Shown here piece by piece: positions 14,501 through 22,183 of a DNA stretch of 64,000 nt. Made by a program: the position numbers and the translations under genes. Numbering within the stretch: the stretch's first letter is position 1; every line of letters starts with the position of its first letter. The notes beneath the pieces are model-generated. The model was not told the origin of the DNA and did no database searches. It saw nothing but the letters and a program-made list of their open reading frames with translations. The stretch is from a virus. Location: positions 1 to 64,000 of the IMG/VR virus record IMGVR_UViG_3300034351_000048, one strand, 5' to 3'.

Positions 14501-14917
14501 TTTATTTAAAAACACTTCTATAAAAGCTTCAGCCTTTATATTATCATCTATTTTCTTTTGTTTTCGATTATCCCTATACTTAACAGTTTCTTCATAGATT
14601 ATTGGTTCTAACTCTTCCATTATAGATATAAACTTTATCATATACTTTTCATAATCTGTTTCATGAATATTATTTAATATTATTTCTTCAATATCAAAAT
14701 CTTTGCTAAATATTTTTTGTCTTACTTTCACATCAATACTTTTCAGAAAACCTAATTTGAAACGTATAATTGTAACATATAAATCATCAATATAATGCGA
14801 ATTTATATATTTGAAACTATAATAGTTGTGTTTATATATGCTTTTTAGAATTATCATCAAACAAAATATATTTTTATATTTTATCTTTAGTTCATCTAAT
14901 ACCAATTTTTTATTCAT
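14489..14917 (-). CDS. Hypothetical protein (142 aa)
   Basis: I prefer the ATG at 14917, which has GAGGA eight bases upstream, over the ATG at 14932, which has none. The product is helical and basic, ending in a Lys-rich segment and CysSer. No family is recognised. It is adjacent to dispersed hairpin copy 4, which overlaps its stop. Confidence 0.7.
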   Translation of the reverse strand: MNKKLVLDELKIKYKNIFCLMIILKSIYKHNYYSFKYINSHYIDDLYVTIIRFKLGFLKSIDVKVRQKIFSKDFDIEEIILNNIHETDYEKYMIKFISIMEELEPIIYEETVKYRDNRKQKKIDDNIKAEAFIEVFLNKSSC

Positions 14918-14921
14918 GAAT

Positions 14922-15176
14922 TTATTCCTCATTTAACCATTCGTCATAACACGTTGTATCTCCAATAATTGTATTAGATACATTTAAGTAAGCTTTTTTC
15001 AGTCTTCTTTTAGAATAATCTTTATATTTATTTTTAAACATTTCTAAAAGATCGTATTCCTCATCGTATAGAAAATTAAATATTTGGCATGTTCCTAATA
15101 ACACACCCCCATCCAACTCATCTTTTATTCTTTCATCAAGAAAATCATACATTCTATTTTCTATTTTTGTTTTCAT
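14922..15176 (-). CDS. Hypothetical protein (84 aa)
   Basis: AAGGAG precedes the ATG. The product is acidic in its first half and basic in the middle (KYKDYSKRRLKKAYLNVS), with no recognised motif. Dispersed hairpin copy 5 lies immediately before its binding site. Confidence 0.7.
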   Translation of the reverse strand: MKTKIENRMYDFLDERIKDELDGGVLLGTCQIFNFLYDEEYDLLEMFKNKYKDYSKRRLKKAYLNVSNTIIGDTTCYDEWLNEE

Positions 15177-15187
15177 TTATATCTCCT

Positions 15188-15223
15188 TTTGTCTTGATAA
15201 TACATGCTTTGTAGCACTACAAA
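15188..15223 (-). repeat. Dispersed intergenic hairpin, copy 5
   Basis: The element has the arms TTTGTCTTGATAATA (15188-15202) and GTAGCACTACAAA (15211-15223), pairing with three mismatches over 12. TTTGTAG and CTACAAA at the right end also pair with each other around two bases. It overlaps the stop of the 15217 gene. Confidence 0.5.
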
Positions 15224-15486
15224 TTCCTTATCCATATAGTATGATTTTTCCAAAAGACATAATCTTTATCATTATGTCCTACAAATCCAGTTTCACCATC
15301 ATCACCAAAAAACTCACCAGAACATTCAGGATGAATGAACATAATTTCTTTTAACCCTAATAATAAGGAATCTATATCAAATTCTCCTTTTATAACAAAT
15401 CCCTTATCTAAAAATAACATATAATCGATATCTTCTTCATGTAATAAATTTTTTGTTTTTTCCAAAATTTCATTTATATAATACAT
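15217..15486 (-). CDS. Acidic hypothetical protein (89 aa)
   Basis: AGAGGTG lies before the ATG. The product is acidic and Gly-rich near the middle (GEFFGDDGETGFVGHNDKD) and contains three Trp or aromatic clusters near the end. No family recognised. It is flanked by hairpin copies 5 and 6. Confidence 0.7.
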   Translation of the reverse strand: MYYINEILEKTKNLLHEEDIDYMLFLDKGFVIKGEFDIDSLLLGLKEIMFIHPECSGEFFGDDGETGFVGHNDKDYVFWKNHTIWIRNL

Positions 15487-15509
15487 AGTTTCACCTCTAT
15501 TTTATTTTT

Positions 15510-15542
15510 TTTGTAGTGATAATACATGCTTATTATGACGAT
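15510..15542 (-). repeat. Dispersed intergenic hairpin, copy 6
   Basis: TTTGTAGTGATAATA (15510-15524) is an exact reverse of the shared core, and TATTATGACGA (15531-15541) is its imperfect partner. It shares ACATGCTT with copy 5. It lies between two minus-strand genes. Confidence 0.5.
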
Positions 15543-15809
15543 TTATTTATCAGCTATCACAGTAATAATTATATTATGTAAATCATTCCTTATATTGCCA
15601 TAAGAGTCTGATATAAGATGTTTTTTTAAATCATTTATATTATCATATTCTCCATAGACATCATATCGAAAATTTCCATTTATATCTTTATATTCATAAA
15701 TATTTGTTTTTGAATCGTATTGACAATTACATATTATATAATGTTCTTTACCTTCAATATCAAAATCTTGATAATAAAAATAAAGTTTTTTTGATTTTTT
15801 ATCATCCAT
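15543..15809 (-). CDS. Tyrosine-rich hypothetical protein (88 aa)
   Basis: AAGGAG precedes the ATG. The product is rich in Tyr, Asp and Asn, probably beta-structured, with no membrane segment or motif. It is part of the run of small unknown genes 16931-14041. Confidence 0.7.
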   Translation of the reverse strand: MDDKKSKKLYFYYQDFDIEGKEHYIICNCQYDSKTNIYEYKDINGNFRYDVYGEYDNINDLKKHLISDSYGNIRNDLHNIIITVIADK

Positions 15810-15844
15810 AAAATCTCCTTAAATTTTAAGAATTTTTTTATCTT

Positions 15845-16033
15845 TTAAAGTATTATATATATTATAATATATATTCCAATACCAAAAAAAACAGGAGATA
15901 ATATCCAAAACCAAGACCAAGTTATTATATTAGCCACTCTAAGTAATATAAAACATAAAGTCAAAAGTGAAACAGTTGTGGTAAGAATATTAAATATGAT
16001 AATTATAATTTTTCTTGTTTTTTCACTATTCAT
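15845..16033 (-). CDS. Small two-helix membrane protein (62 aa)
   Basis: After an N-terminal SEKTRKI segment there are two hydrophobic helices (about residues 8-29 and 38-60) separated by a short turn containing Trp. AGAGGTAAT precedes the ATG. Small two-helix proteins of phages can be holins or membrane modulators, but its location in an early-type operon does not favour a lysis role. Confidence 0.65.
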   Translation of the reverse strand: MNSEKTRKIIIIIFNILTTTVSLLTLCFILLRVANIITWSWFWILSPVFFGIGIYIIIYIIL

Positions 16034-16043
16034 AATTACCTCT

Positions 16044-16385
16044 TTATGCTTCCATATGGCTTAATAATACATCTTCTAATATTATTTCTGTATCAGAAGA
16101 ATAATATTCAAACGCTTTATTAACTAAATTTTTCATATCTATATTTTCCTTTATCTTAATATTAACAAAAAAATTTCTAATATCATAATAATTTCTCATT
16201 TTAAAGTAAATATTTTCTGTATCAAGTCGAATTTCCATTATGAAATTCTTTGTGTATATAGTGTTATTTATAATATCTTTAGATAAATCTTGATTAATCT
16301 CTATAAAATCTCCACTTCTTTTCAGTTCGTATAAATCTTTTATGAATTTTTGTGAAATATCATATCTTTCTTTTAATGTTTTCAT
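16044..16385 (-). CDS. Hypothetical protein (113 aa)
   Basis: GGAGG precedes the ATG. The protein is helical and charged, with a Tyr/Asn/Ile-rich middle. Its start overlaps the upstream gene by four bases. No family recognised. Confidence 0.7.
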   Translation of the reverse strand: MKTLKERYDISQKFIKDLYELKRSGDFIEINQDLSKDIINNTIYTKNFIMEIRLDTENIYFKMRNYYDIRNFFVNIKIKENIDMKNLVNKAFEYYSSDTEIILEDVLLSHMEA

Positions 16386-16672
16386 TTTTCCTCCAATTTT
16401 TTAATATATTTGTCAAAATTTGTGTAAATTTTAGGGAGAATCTTAAAGTTTATTATATCATTTACATTTACTTCAAATTCCCCTAATATATGATCCTCAT
16501 AATCACTCAAGATAAGATTATTTAAAGCATTTTTTATTAATTTATTTCTTTTTTCTTTTAAGTTTGTAGATATATTTTCTTTGTTTTCATGTAAACTTTG
16601 AAATATTATTATCTCAAAATTCACCAACTCGGTTATTTTTGTTTCAATATTAGATACTATTTCACTAATCAT
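16382..16672 (-). CDS. Hypothetical helical protein (96 aa)
   Basis: GGAGG precedes the ATG. The sequence is Glu-, Lys- and Ile-rich with a long predicted helix in the first half. It overlaps both neighbours by a few bases, indicating coupled translation. No family recognised. Confidence 0.7.
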   Translation of the reverse strand: MISEIVSNIETKITELVNFEIIIFQSLHENKENISTNLKEKRNKLIKNALNNLILSDYEDHILGEFEVNVNDIINFKILPKIYTNFDKYIKKLEEK

Positions 16673-16931
16673 AGATCAAATCCTCCATTGTTTCATAAAG
16701 TTTATTATTATTGTCAGTTGATAATGTAGGATTGAATTTCATATATTTATCTTTGAAGTTACTTAAGAAGTCGATAGAAAAAACCCATAATTTATTGTCA
16801 GAGAAAGATAAATATACTTTTTGTTGGTTTATAACGGTTACTTTGATATTATAATAACCTTTTTTGAACAAATAATTCATGTTGTCATGTATTAATTTTG
16901 TTTGTTCGTAAGATAATTCTTGATTTTCCAT
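16665..16931 (-). CDS. Hypothetical protein (88 aa), first gene of the operon
   Basis: AGGAG lies before the ATG. The product is soluble, with a beta-rich centre and no recognised motif. It is the first gene after the promoter at 16974-17002 and so heads the operon that includes the clamp and kinase genes. Confidence 0.7.
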   Translation of the reverse strand: MENQELSYEQTKLIHDNMNYLFKKGYYNIKVTVINQQKVYLSFSDNKLWVFSIDFLSNFKDKYMKFNPTLSTDNNNKLYETMEDLIYD

Positions 16932-16973
16932 TTTTTAATCTCCTATTTTTTATTTTCTAATCTATATGTTATA

Positions 16974-17002
16974 AATATACTAATATAATTATAAAAAGTC
17001 AA
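16974..17002 (-). promoter_or_regulatory. Promoter of the 16931-10884 operon
   Basis: On the minus strand TTGACT (17002-16997) and TATATT (16979-16974) are 17 bases apart, with the same T-rich spacer (TTTTATAATTATATTAG) seen at 9709. This is one of the strongest promoter matches in the window. Confidence 0.75.
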
Positions 17003-17118
17003 CACTTTTGTAAAATATTTTTAAAATAAATTTGAATTTTTTATTTAATGTTTTGTGTGTTTGCTTATTAGAAAAGTAAAATGGGTGGAATTAGAAAAAT
17101 TAAAAAAGAAATTTTATG

Positions 17119-17868
17119 TTATTTTTTGTATTCTTTGGCTACTTTCTTTCGTATATATTCAAACCCTTTTTTAGTAACTAAAGTTACGGGTTTATTTCCA
17201 ACTTCTTTAATCATTTTCTCTTTAACTTTGAAATATCCAAGTTCAATATAAGGTTGTTTAGGAACATTTGAACCATTCAGCATAAACAATATCTCTTCTT
17301 CTCTTAAGAACTTGAATAATCTTACAACTCCAATATCAATGCCTTTACTACTTAACAACTTTGCAACTTCATTCATAGTCATTAAATTTTCATCATTCAT
17401 AAAATCGTCGTAAGAATTTGCTTTTGGTAAAAGAACTTGTTTCTCAGCTTCTAATTTTTCATTTTCAAGTGCTAATCTTCCAGCTTCTAAGAGGGCTTCG
17501 GCATAGGATTGTGGAATGTTATATTGTTTTTCTTGTATTTCTTTTAATTTAAAATAACTTTTAACAAGTTTATTATACACATCCCATGCTTCGGATGTAC
17601 CAATACTTTTAGCGTGTTTCAAAGCTCCTGATTCTGTCCATAAGTATATAGGTCTTTGAGAATTCTCACTATTCGAAAATTTCGAATATTCTTTATTGGA
17701 CTTAGAAATAAGTATATAATCGATGTTTTCAGTATATTGATTTTTATTATTATTGAAATTTTGTTGGATTTTTATTGGTTTAACACCATAAAATTCTGCT
17801 AATTCTTTAGTTGTTAAGACTATTTTTTCTTTATATTGTTTTTGATTTAATTTTGTTAGGTCTGTCAT
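17119..17868 (-). CDS. ORF6N-KilAC antirepressor-type regulator
   Basis: Residues about 13-110 form an ORF6N domain (LTTKELAEFYGVKPIKIQQNF and LWTESGALKHAKSIGTSEA). A short coiled segment with LALENEKLEAEKQ follows. Residues about 148-245 match the KilAC/phage antirepressor C-terminal domain (MTMNEVAKLLSSKGIDIG, LFKFLREEEIL, QPYIELGYFKVKE, VTKKGFEYIRKK). The first 115 residues are nearly identical to the protein at 52368-53138, which carries a different C-terminal domain. It has its own promoter (18000-18027) and structured leader B. It probably binds DNA or a repressor and alters phage gene expression. No terminator is obvious in 17003-17118. Confidence 0.85.
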   Translation of the reverse strand: MTDLTKLNQKQYKEKIVLTTKELAEFYGVKPIKIQQNFNNNKNQYTENIDYILISKSNKEYSKFSNSENSQRPIYLWTESGALKHAKSIGTSEAWDVYNKLVKSYFKLKEIQEKQYNIPQSYAEALLEAGRLALENEKLEAEKQVLLPKANSYDDFMNDENLMTMNEVAKLLSSKGIDIGVVRLFKFLREEEILFMLNGSNVPKQPYIELGYFKVKEKMIKEVGNKPVTLVTKKGFEYIRKKVAKEYKK

Positions 17869-17993
17869 AATTAGACTCCATCAACTATAAAAAACGCTCA
17901 TTCACCAAAGGTAAACGTAACCACAGCATTTAAATATAGTTAATGGATCAAAGAGGGTGGTTATTTCTCTTAAATCCATTAAAATAACTATAC
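17869..17993 (-). promoter_or_regulatory. Structured RNA leader B (c4-like switch) of the ORF6N-KilAC gene
   Basis: On the minus-strand RNA, stem I pairs 17992-17967 with 17955-17935 in three blocks (including AATGGAT with ATCCATT). Its 3' strand TCCATTAACTATA (17947-17935) can instead pair over 13 positions (one G-U) with TATAGTTGATGGA (17889-17877), which ends in the GGAG binding site. Loop bases TAACCAC (17963-17957) pair perfectly with GTGGTTA (17924-17918). Hairpin II is TTTACC-TTT-GGTGAA (17915-17901), followed by TGA. The predicted transcript starts at the base of stem I. Confidence 0.85.
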
Positions 17994-17999
17994 AAATAA

Positions 18000-18027
18000 A
18001 ATATAACATATTTATTTTAAAAGTCAA
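18000..18027 (-). promoter_or_regulatory. Promoter of the ORF6N-KilAC gene and leader B
   Basis: On the minus strand TTGACT (18027-18022) and TATATT (18005-18000) are 16 bases apart. The -35 box overlaps the stop codon of the upstream gene, so the regulator can be expressed independently of it. Confidence 0.65.
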
Positions 18028-18317
18028 ATATTTAAGTTTAATTTTTTGAACCTCTCATCATTTATAACTTTATTTAGAGCTATTTTAAATAGCCTTGTAA
18101 CATTCGATTTGTTACATTTTAAGACCTTACTTATTCGAACATTCGAGTAATTTTCAAATACACGTAATCCGAATGCTAATTCTTGTTTTTCACTTAACTT
18201 TTCATCAATAATATCCTGAATTGTATGCTTATTTGTTTTATCTTTGAAAAGTTGTCTTATTATATCAATTTTTTTTAATGTGCTTAAATTTTCCATGTTT
18301 TCTAACGTATTTTCCAT
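18024..18317 (-). CDS. Sigma-factor region-4-like protein (97 aa)
   Basis: Residues about 40-92 read LSEKQELAFGLRVFENYSNV, then RISKVLKCNKSNVTRLFKIAL, which has the layout of sigma-70 region 4 with its helix-turn-helix. No region 2 is present, so it cannot be a complete sigma factor. It may be a late transcription activator or a sigma-like DNA-binding regulator. It lies in a minus-strand group divergent from the late operon, which suits a late-gene regulator. That role is inferred. AAGGAG precedes the ATG. Confidence 0.55.
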   Translation of the reverse strand: MENTLENMENLSTLKKIDIIRQLFKDKTNKHTIQDIIDEKLSEKQELAFGLRVFENYSNVRISKVLKCNKSNVTRLFKIALNKVINDERFKKLNLNI

Positions 18318-18336
18318 TAAAATATATCTCCTTTTA

Positions 18337-18786
18337 TTAAATTTTAGACCATTTTATTAAGCCCGTTAAGAATTCTACTAATTCACTTCTTTTTATTATA
18401 ATTTCACTTTCCCTACTGAAAGCCCCGGATGCTATTTTTATATATTCAGATTTTTTAGGTTCAAAAGAATCTATAAAAGTACCTCTTATGGATGTTCCCC
18501 ATGATATTTTATCATATAAGAAAGGCATATTGACCATTATAATGTAATTTTTGTAGTTCTTTTCGTTTTCTATATAGTGAAAAGTATCCTTATAAAGAAT
18601 AGCTTCTAATACTTCGAGCATATCTTTTGCTAACATCTCATCCATTTCTCCATCATAGGTAGTAAAATCAAAAATTTCATTCCCTAAATGTTCTAATTTG
18701 CTATAATCGTCACCACCAACACATGGATCATTTACCCAATCTTGGTAGTTTTTTTCAAGCATTTCAATATAATCATTCTCACTCAT
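18337..18786 (-). CDS. Acidic hypothetical protein (149 aa)
   Basis: GAAGGTG precedes the ATG. The product is acidic with several Trp and Tyr residues and no recognised motif. It lies between the sigma-like gene and another unknown gene in the same direction. Confidence 0.7.
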   Translation of the reverse strand: MSENDYIEMLEKNYQDWVNDPCVGGDDYSKLEHLGNEIFDFTTYDGEMDEMLAKDMLEVLEAILYKDTFHYIENEKNYKNYIIMVNMPFLYDKISWGTSIRGTFIDSFEPKKSEYIKIASGAFSRESEIIIKRSELVEFLTGLIKWSKI

Positions 18787-18804
18787 ATAAACACCTTCTA
18801 TAAA

Positions 18805-19284
18805 TCATATTTTTTTTAACGTTTCAGATAAAAAATCTTTAGTTTTTTCTTCTTTTGATTTTATTAGAGCTTCTTCTTTTTCCTTTTCTTCTATATATTC
18901 GTCATACAACTTTATTGATTCTGGAATAGCTTCTTTGAAGATATTAAGTATTGTTTCAATAGATTTTTCATTTAAATAAGGATTAATAGAAGATTCCTCC
19001 CAAAATTCTTCATGTTTATAATATTCAGTAAATCCTTTATCTTCTACATTTAGTTTAACATCTGGATTAGTAGGGTTATAATAATTCATTATCAACTCAA
19101 TTTTTTCATCTAATTGGAATTTATATACATATTTGTTACCACTACACTCTCTATAAAAGTCAAACATTCCTTTTTTATAATATGGATATGGTAAATGGCA
19201 ATTATATTTTTTCAAATGTTTAGCTCTAAATTTATCAAAAACGGTTTTAATTATACTAACATAATTTATATCACTATTATTCAT
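18805..19284 (-). CDS. Hypothetical protein (159 aa) with charged C-terminus
   Basis: GAGAGG precedes the ATG. The N-terminal 120 residues contain several Tyr-Pro segments, and the C-terminal 40 residues are rich in Glu and Lys and probably helical. It overlaps the upstream gene by four bases. No family recognised. Confidence 0.7.
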   Translation of the reverse strand: MNNSDINYVSIIKTVFDKFRAKHLKKYNCHLPYPYYKKGMFDFYRECSGNKYVYKFQLDEKIELIMNYYNPTNPDVKLNVEDKGFTEYYKHEEFWEESSINPYLNEKSIETILNIFKEAIPESIKLYDEYIEEKEKEEALIKSKEEKTKDFLSETLKKI

Positions 19285-19565
19285 TTAAGCCTCTCTATGA
19301 ATTTATCTAAATACAATATTTTTTCATCAGATTCTAAAAAATCTATAAATTTTAGGTTCAAAACATCCAATTTTAAATTTAAACTATCGGTTTTATTATG
19401 GCATCCAAATACCTTGATCTCTATATCAAGTTTTTTATTAATAAATTCTAACCATATACTAAATTTCTTACATGGTTCTAACATAGGGATTTCATAAATT
19501 ATAAAATTAAAATTTATCAAATTATCTAAATTATATACAACATCATTAATAATAATGAATCGCAT
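19281..19565 (-). CDS. Hypothetical protein (94 aa)
   Basis: GGAGG precedes the ATG. The product is Ile-, Leu- and Asn-rich, with beta character in the first half and no recognised motif. It is the first minus-strand gene divergent from the late operon. A weak promoter (TTGTAA, 17 bases, TAGTAT on the minus strand) lies between about 19587 and 19615. Confidence 0.65.
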   Translation of the reverse strand: MRFIIINDVVYNLDNLINFNFIIYEIPMLEPCKKFSIWLEFINKKLDIEIKVFGCHNKTDSLNLKLDVLNLKFIDFLESDEKILYLDKFIERLK

Positions 19566-19697
19566 TCAAACCTCCAAAATTCATGAATATACTATAAAAA
19601 TAATAAAAAATTTACAAAAATACAAAAAATTTTACAAAAAAATTTGTTTTAATTTAAAAGTGTTATTATTTTAATATATATAGTTAAAGGAATTTTA

Positions 19698-21401
19698 ATG
19701 ATTGATGTTTTTAATAAGTTATTACAAATAAACTCAGGTAAAAAGATATCTTTAAGTAAGAAAGAGATACAACAATTACCTATAGAATTACAATATGAGT
19801 TATATAAACAACGTATTGATTATTTTACGAGGGATTTTTTAGATTTATTTCTATATAAGCACCATAGGCGGTGGATTAATCATATAGACACACATAAAAA
19901 TTCTTTATTAATGGCTCCAAGAGATCACGGTAAAAGTGAAACAGTGGGTAAAGCATTAGTTACACATAAGATATGTTTTAATCTTAATATACGAATTTTA
20001 TTTATATCTGAAACAGTAGATAGTGTAGCGTTAAAATCTTTAAATCAAGTAAGACACGAATTAGAATTTAATGTAGAATTATTGGAATTTTTTAGAAAAT
20101 ATTATAAAAATCCAAGTTTTTCTTTTAGATTAAGAGGTAATACGTGGACTCAATCAGATTTTTTAGTAAATAGAACAAAGAACTTGAAAGAAAACACTGT
20201 TCACGCAGCTGGGGCTAAGACATCTATTACAGGCCAACATTATGATTTGATTATATGCGATGATATTATATCTGATAAGAGTGTAAGAGTAGAGAAACAA
20301 AGGGAAATTTTAAGAGAATGGTTTTCTAAAACATTAATAAACTTATTAGTAGATACAGAAGATTCTAAAATATGTGTAATAGGAACTCCAAAACATTATG
20401 ATGATATATATAAAACATTAGAAGAGGGAAATGTATTTTCTGTATTAAGAGACAAAGCTATTATAGAAGGTGATTTAAATTCTGAGTATTATCAATATAT
20501 TATAGATGAAAAAAATGATAGTGTGAAGGTTGTATTTCCACATGAAGAAGATAAATTAAGATATAAATTATTATGGCCTTATAATGAGAAAACAGGGCAT
20601 GGTAAAACTATAGAAGCTTTATTATTAAAAAAATATACGATGGACTCTATTGATCCAGGTCAATTCACACGTGAAATTCAGTGTGAAATTCTTGATGATG
20701 ATTTATCTCTTTTTAGTTATTCTTTATTAGATTCGGCTAAAGACATACATCTTTCTTATATAGATGATATAAAAGAATTACCTAATTGGTATAGTAGTAA
20801 AAACATTCGATATATAATTCAATCTTGGGATTTGGCAGTAGTGTCTGATAAAAATAGAGCTACTCAAAGAGACACCGATTATACAGTTGGGATTACTTTT
20901 GGATTAGATGAGAATTTCAATAAATATCTTTTAAATATATTTAGAGATCGTGGATTATCTCAATATGACTTAAAATCTAAAATATTTGAATTAGCAACTA
21001 TTTTTAACCCTGATGCGGTTATAATCGAAAGAAATGCGGCTCAAGATTTTATGGTTCAAGAATTGGCTGCGAGTACTAATATTCCTATATACCCACATAC
21101 AACTACTAAAATGAATAAAAGCGATAGTCTAAGAGGTCTTTTACAATTATGGCATACAAACTTATATAACCATAAGATAAAATTTCCTTATCATACAATG
21201 CAAGATAAGCGTAAAACAGATATTATTTTTAATGAGTTACATCGATATGGAAGTGAAAAACACGATGATACTATAATGTCTATATGGTTTACGTTGTATT
21301 TTATAAGTAATAGTGAATTAATGAAAGCTTATAGAGAAACCCATGCTTTTCAGAGACCTACAAGGTCAAATAGACCGCAAATCCAAAGAGGGAAGCTATA
21401 A
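19698..21401 (+). CDS. terL: Terminase large subunit
   Basis: This is the ATP-driven DNA packaging motor. The ATPase domain has a Walker A segment at residues 73-80 (APRDHGKS) and a Walker B segment at 182-189 (YDLIICDD), with a coupling-type IGTP at 228-231. The C-terminal RNase H-like nuclease has Asp378 (QSWDLA), Glu444 (VIIERN) and Asp523/524 (KHDD). At 567 residues it has the normal length. The ATG follows AAAGGA. It opens the late operon, and no recognisable small terminase lies next to it. The 132 bases before it are AT-rich with a divergent arrangement and contain ATATAGTTAAA, also found before the protease gene. Confidence 0.95.
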   Translation: MIDVFNKLLQINSGKKISLSKKEIQQLPIELQYELYKQRIDYFTRDFLDLFLYKHHRRWINHIDTHKNSLLMAPRDHGKSETVGKALVTHKICFNLNIRILFISETVDSVALKSLNQVRHELEFNVELLEFFRKYYKNPSFSFRLRGNTWTQSDFLVNRTKNLKENTVHAAGAKTSITGQHYDLIICDDIISDKSVRVEKQREILREWFSKTLINLLVDTEDSKICVIGTPKHYDDIYKTLEEGNVFSVLRDKAIIEGDLNSEYYQYIIDEKNDSVKVVFPHEEDKLRYKLLWPYNEKTGHGKTIEALLLKKYTMDSIDPGQFTREIQCEILDDDLSLFSYSLLDSAKDIHLSYIDDIKELPNWYSSKNIRYIIQSWDLAVVSDKNRATQRDTDYTVGITFGLDENFNKYLLNIFRDRGLSQYDLKSKIFELATIFNPDAVIIERNAAQDFMVQELAASTNIPIYPHTTTKMNKSDSLRGLLQLWHTNLYNHKIKFPYHTMQDKRKTDIIFNELHRYGSEKHDDTIMSIWFTLYFISNSELMKAYRETHAFQRPTRSNRPQIQRGKL

Positions 21402-21700
21402 TGAAATACAAATATTTTAGATATATAGAATCAGGTGTTATACAACCCCTTGATGATTTAGATAATATTAAAGAATTAAAGAAAGATAGGAATATAGAAT
21501 TATTATCCACACACCAAATTCAAGAAGAAATTTATGAAGTTATAAAAGAAACAAGGTTATTGTATAAAATTAGGAATAAAAAGAAATTGCTTGAAACTTG
21601 TATTGAACGTGTTAATTTTTATGTAGGATTAGATTTTGATGAATTTGATAAAGAATTTTCATGTTTTTACAACTATATCGTATCTAAAATATACACGTAA
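21401..21700 (+). CDS. Small hypothetical protein (99 aa) after terminase
   Basis: The ATG shares one base with the terminase stop, indicating coupling. The protein is helical and charged with no recognised motif. Its position between the large terminase and portal would fit a packaging or head accessory, which is inferred from place only. Confidence 0.7.
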   Translation: MKYKYFRYIESGVIQPLDDLDNIKELKKDRNIELLSTHQIQEEIYEVIKETRLLYKIRNKKKLLETCIERVNFYVGLDFDEFDKEFSCFYNYIVSKIYT

Positions 21701-21765
21701 TTATTTTAAATTTTAAATTTATTATAATTTTAATTATATTTATAAACAAAATAAAGGATGGAAAT

Positions 21766-22005
21766 ATGGATACAAATAAAACTTTTATATGGGATTTGTT
21801 TTTTAAGTTGTTTGATACAGCAGTAGGAACAATTATAATAATGGCTTGTTATTTTAGCTATTATTTAACATTAGAAATTCAAGAATGTATACAAGCAAAA
21901 GAATTTTTAACAGGTGAAAACTTTGTTATGAGCTTAATTTCTTTAGGTGTATTAATTGGAAGTATTGTAACAGCTGTTAAAAAGACAGTAGATAAGAATG
22001 CTTGA
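21766..22005 (+). CDS. Two-helix membrane protein, holin candidate (79 aa)
   Basis: Residues about 15-35 and 52-70 are hydrophobic helices, with a short polar loop between them and a charged Lys/Asp tail. Small size and two helices match class II holins. However, it sits between terminase and portal rather than beside a lysis enzyme, so the holin call is tentative. AAGGATGG precedes the ATG. It overlaps the next gene by eight bases. Confidence 0.4.
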   Translation: MDTNKTFIWDLFFKLFDTAVGTIIIMACYFSYYLTLEIQECIQAKEFLTGENFVMSLISLGVLIGSIVTAVKKTVDKNA

Positions 22006-22183
22006 AATTAAATGCTGTCATATCTGTAAATATTTTAAAAAGTGTAAAATTGTAAAACAAATACAGAGAAAAGAATCTAATTTAAAGAAAAAAACTGATT
22101 TTGGTAAATTGTTTTGTATAGAATTTGAAAAAATAAAAAGGATGGGAAGAGACTATAATGGAAAAGACAGAACAAACGAATAA
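21998..22183 (+). CDS. Small basic cysteine-cluster protein (61 aa)
   Basis: The protein begins MLEIKCCHICKYFKKCKIV and has LFCIEFEK later, matching the C-x2-C-K-[YF] ... C ... C-x-F module found in five other small genes here. It is strongly basic. It overlaps the portal gene by 26 bases, and its binding site lies inside the holin-like gene. A nucleic-acid or metal-binding role is inferred. Confidence 0.65.
   Translation: MLEIKCCHICKYFKKCKIVKQIQRKESNLKKKTDFGKLFCIEFEKIKRMGRDYNGKDRTNE

Noticed and set aside
21503-21511. A single perfect DnaA box TTATCCACA
   Set aside because: It is one isolated site in a coding region with no AT-rich partner or repeats, so chance is likely.
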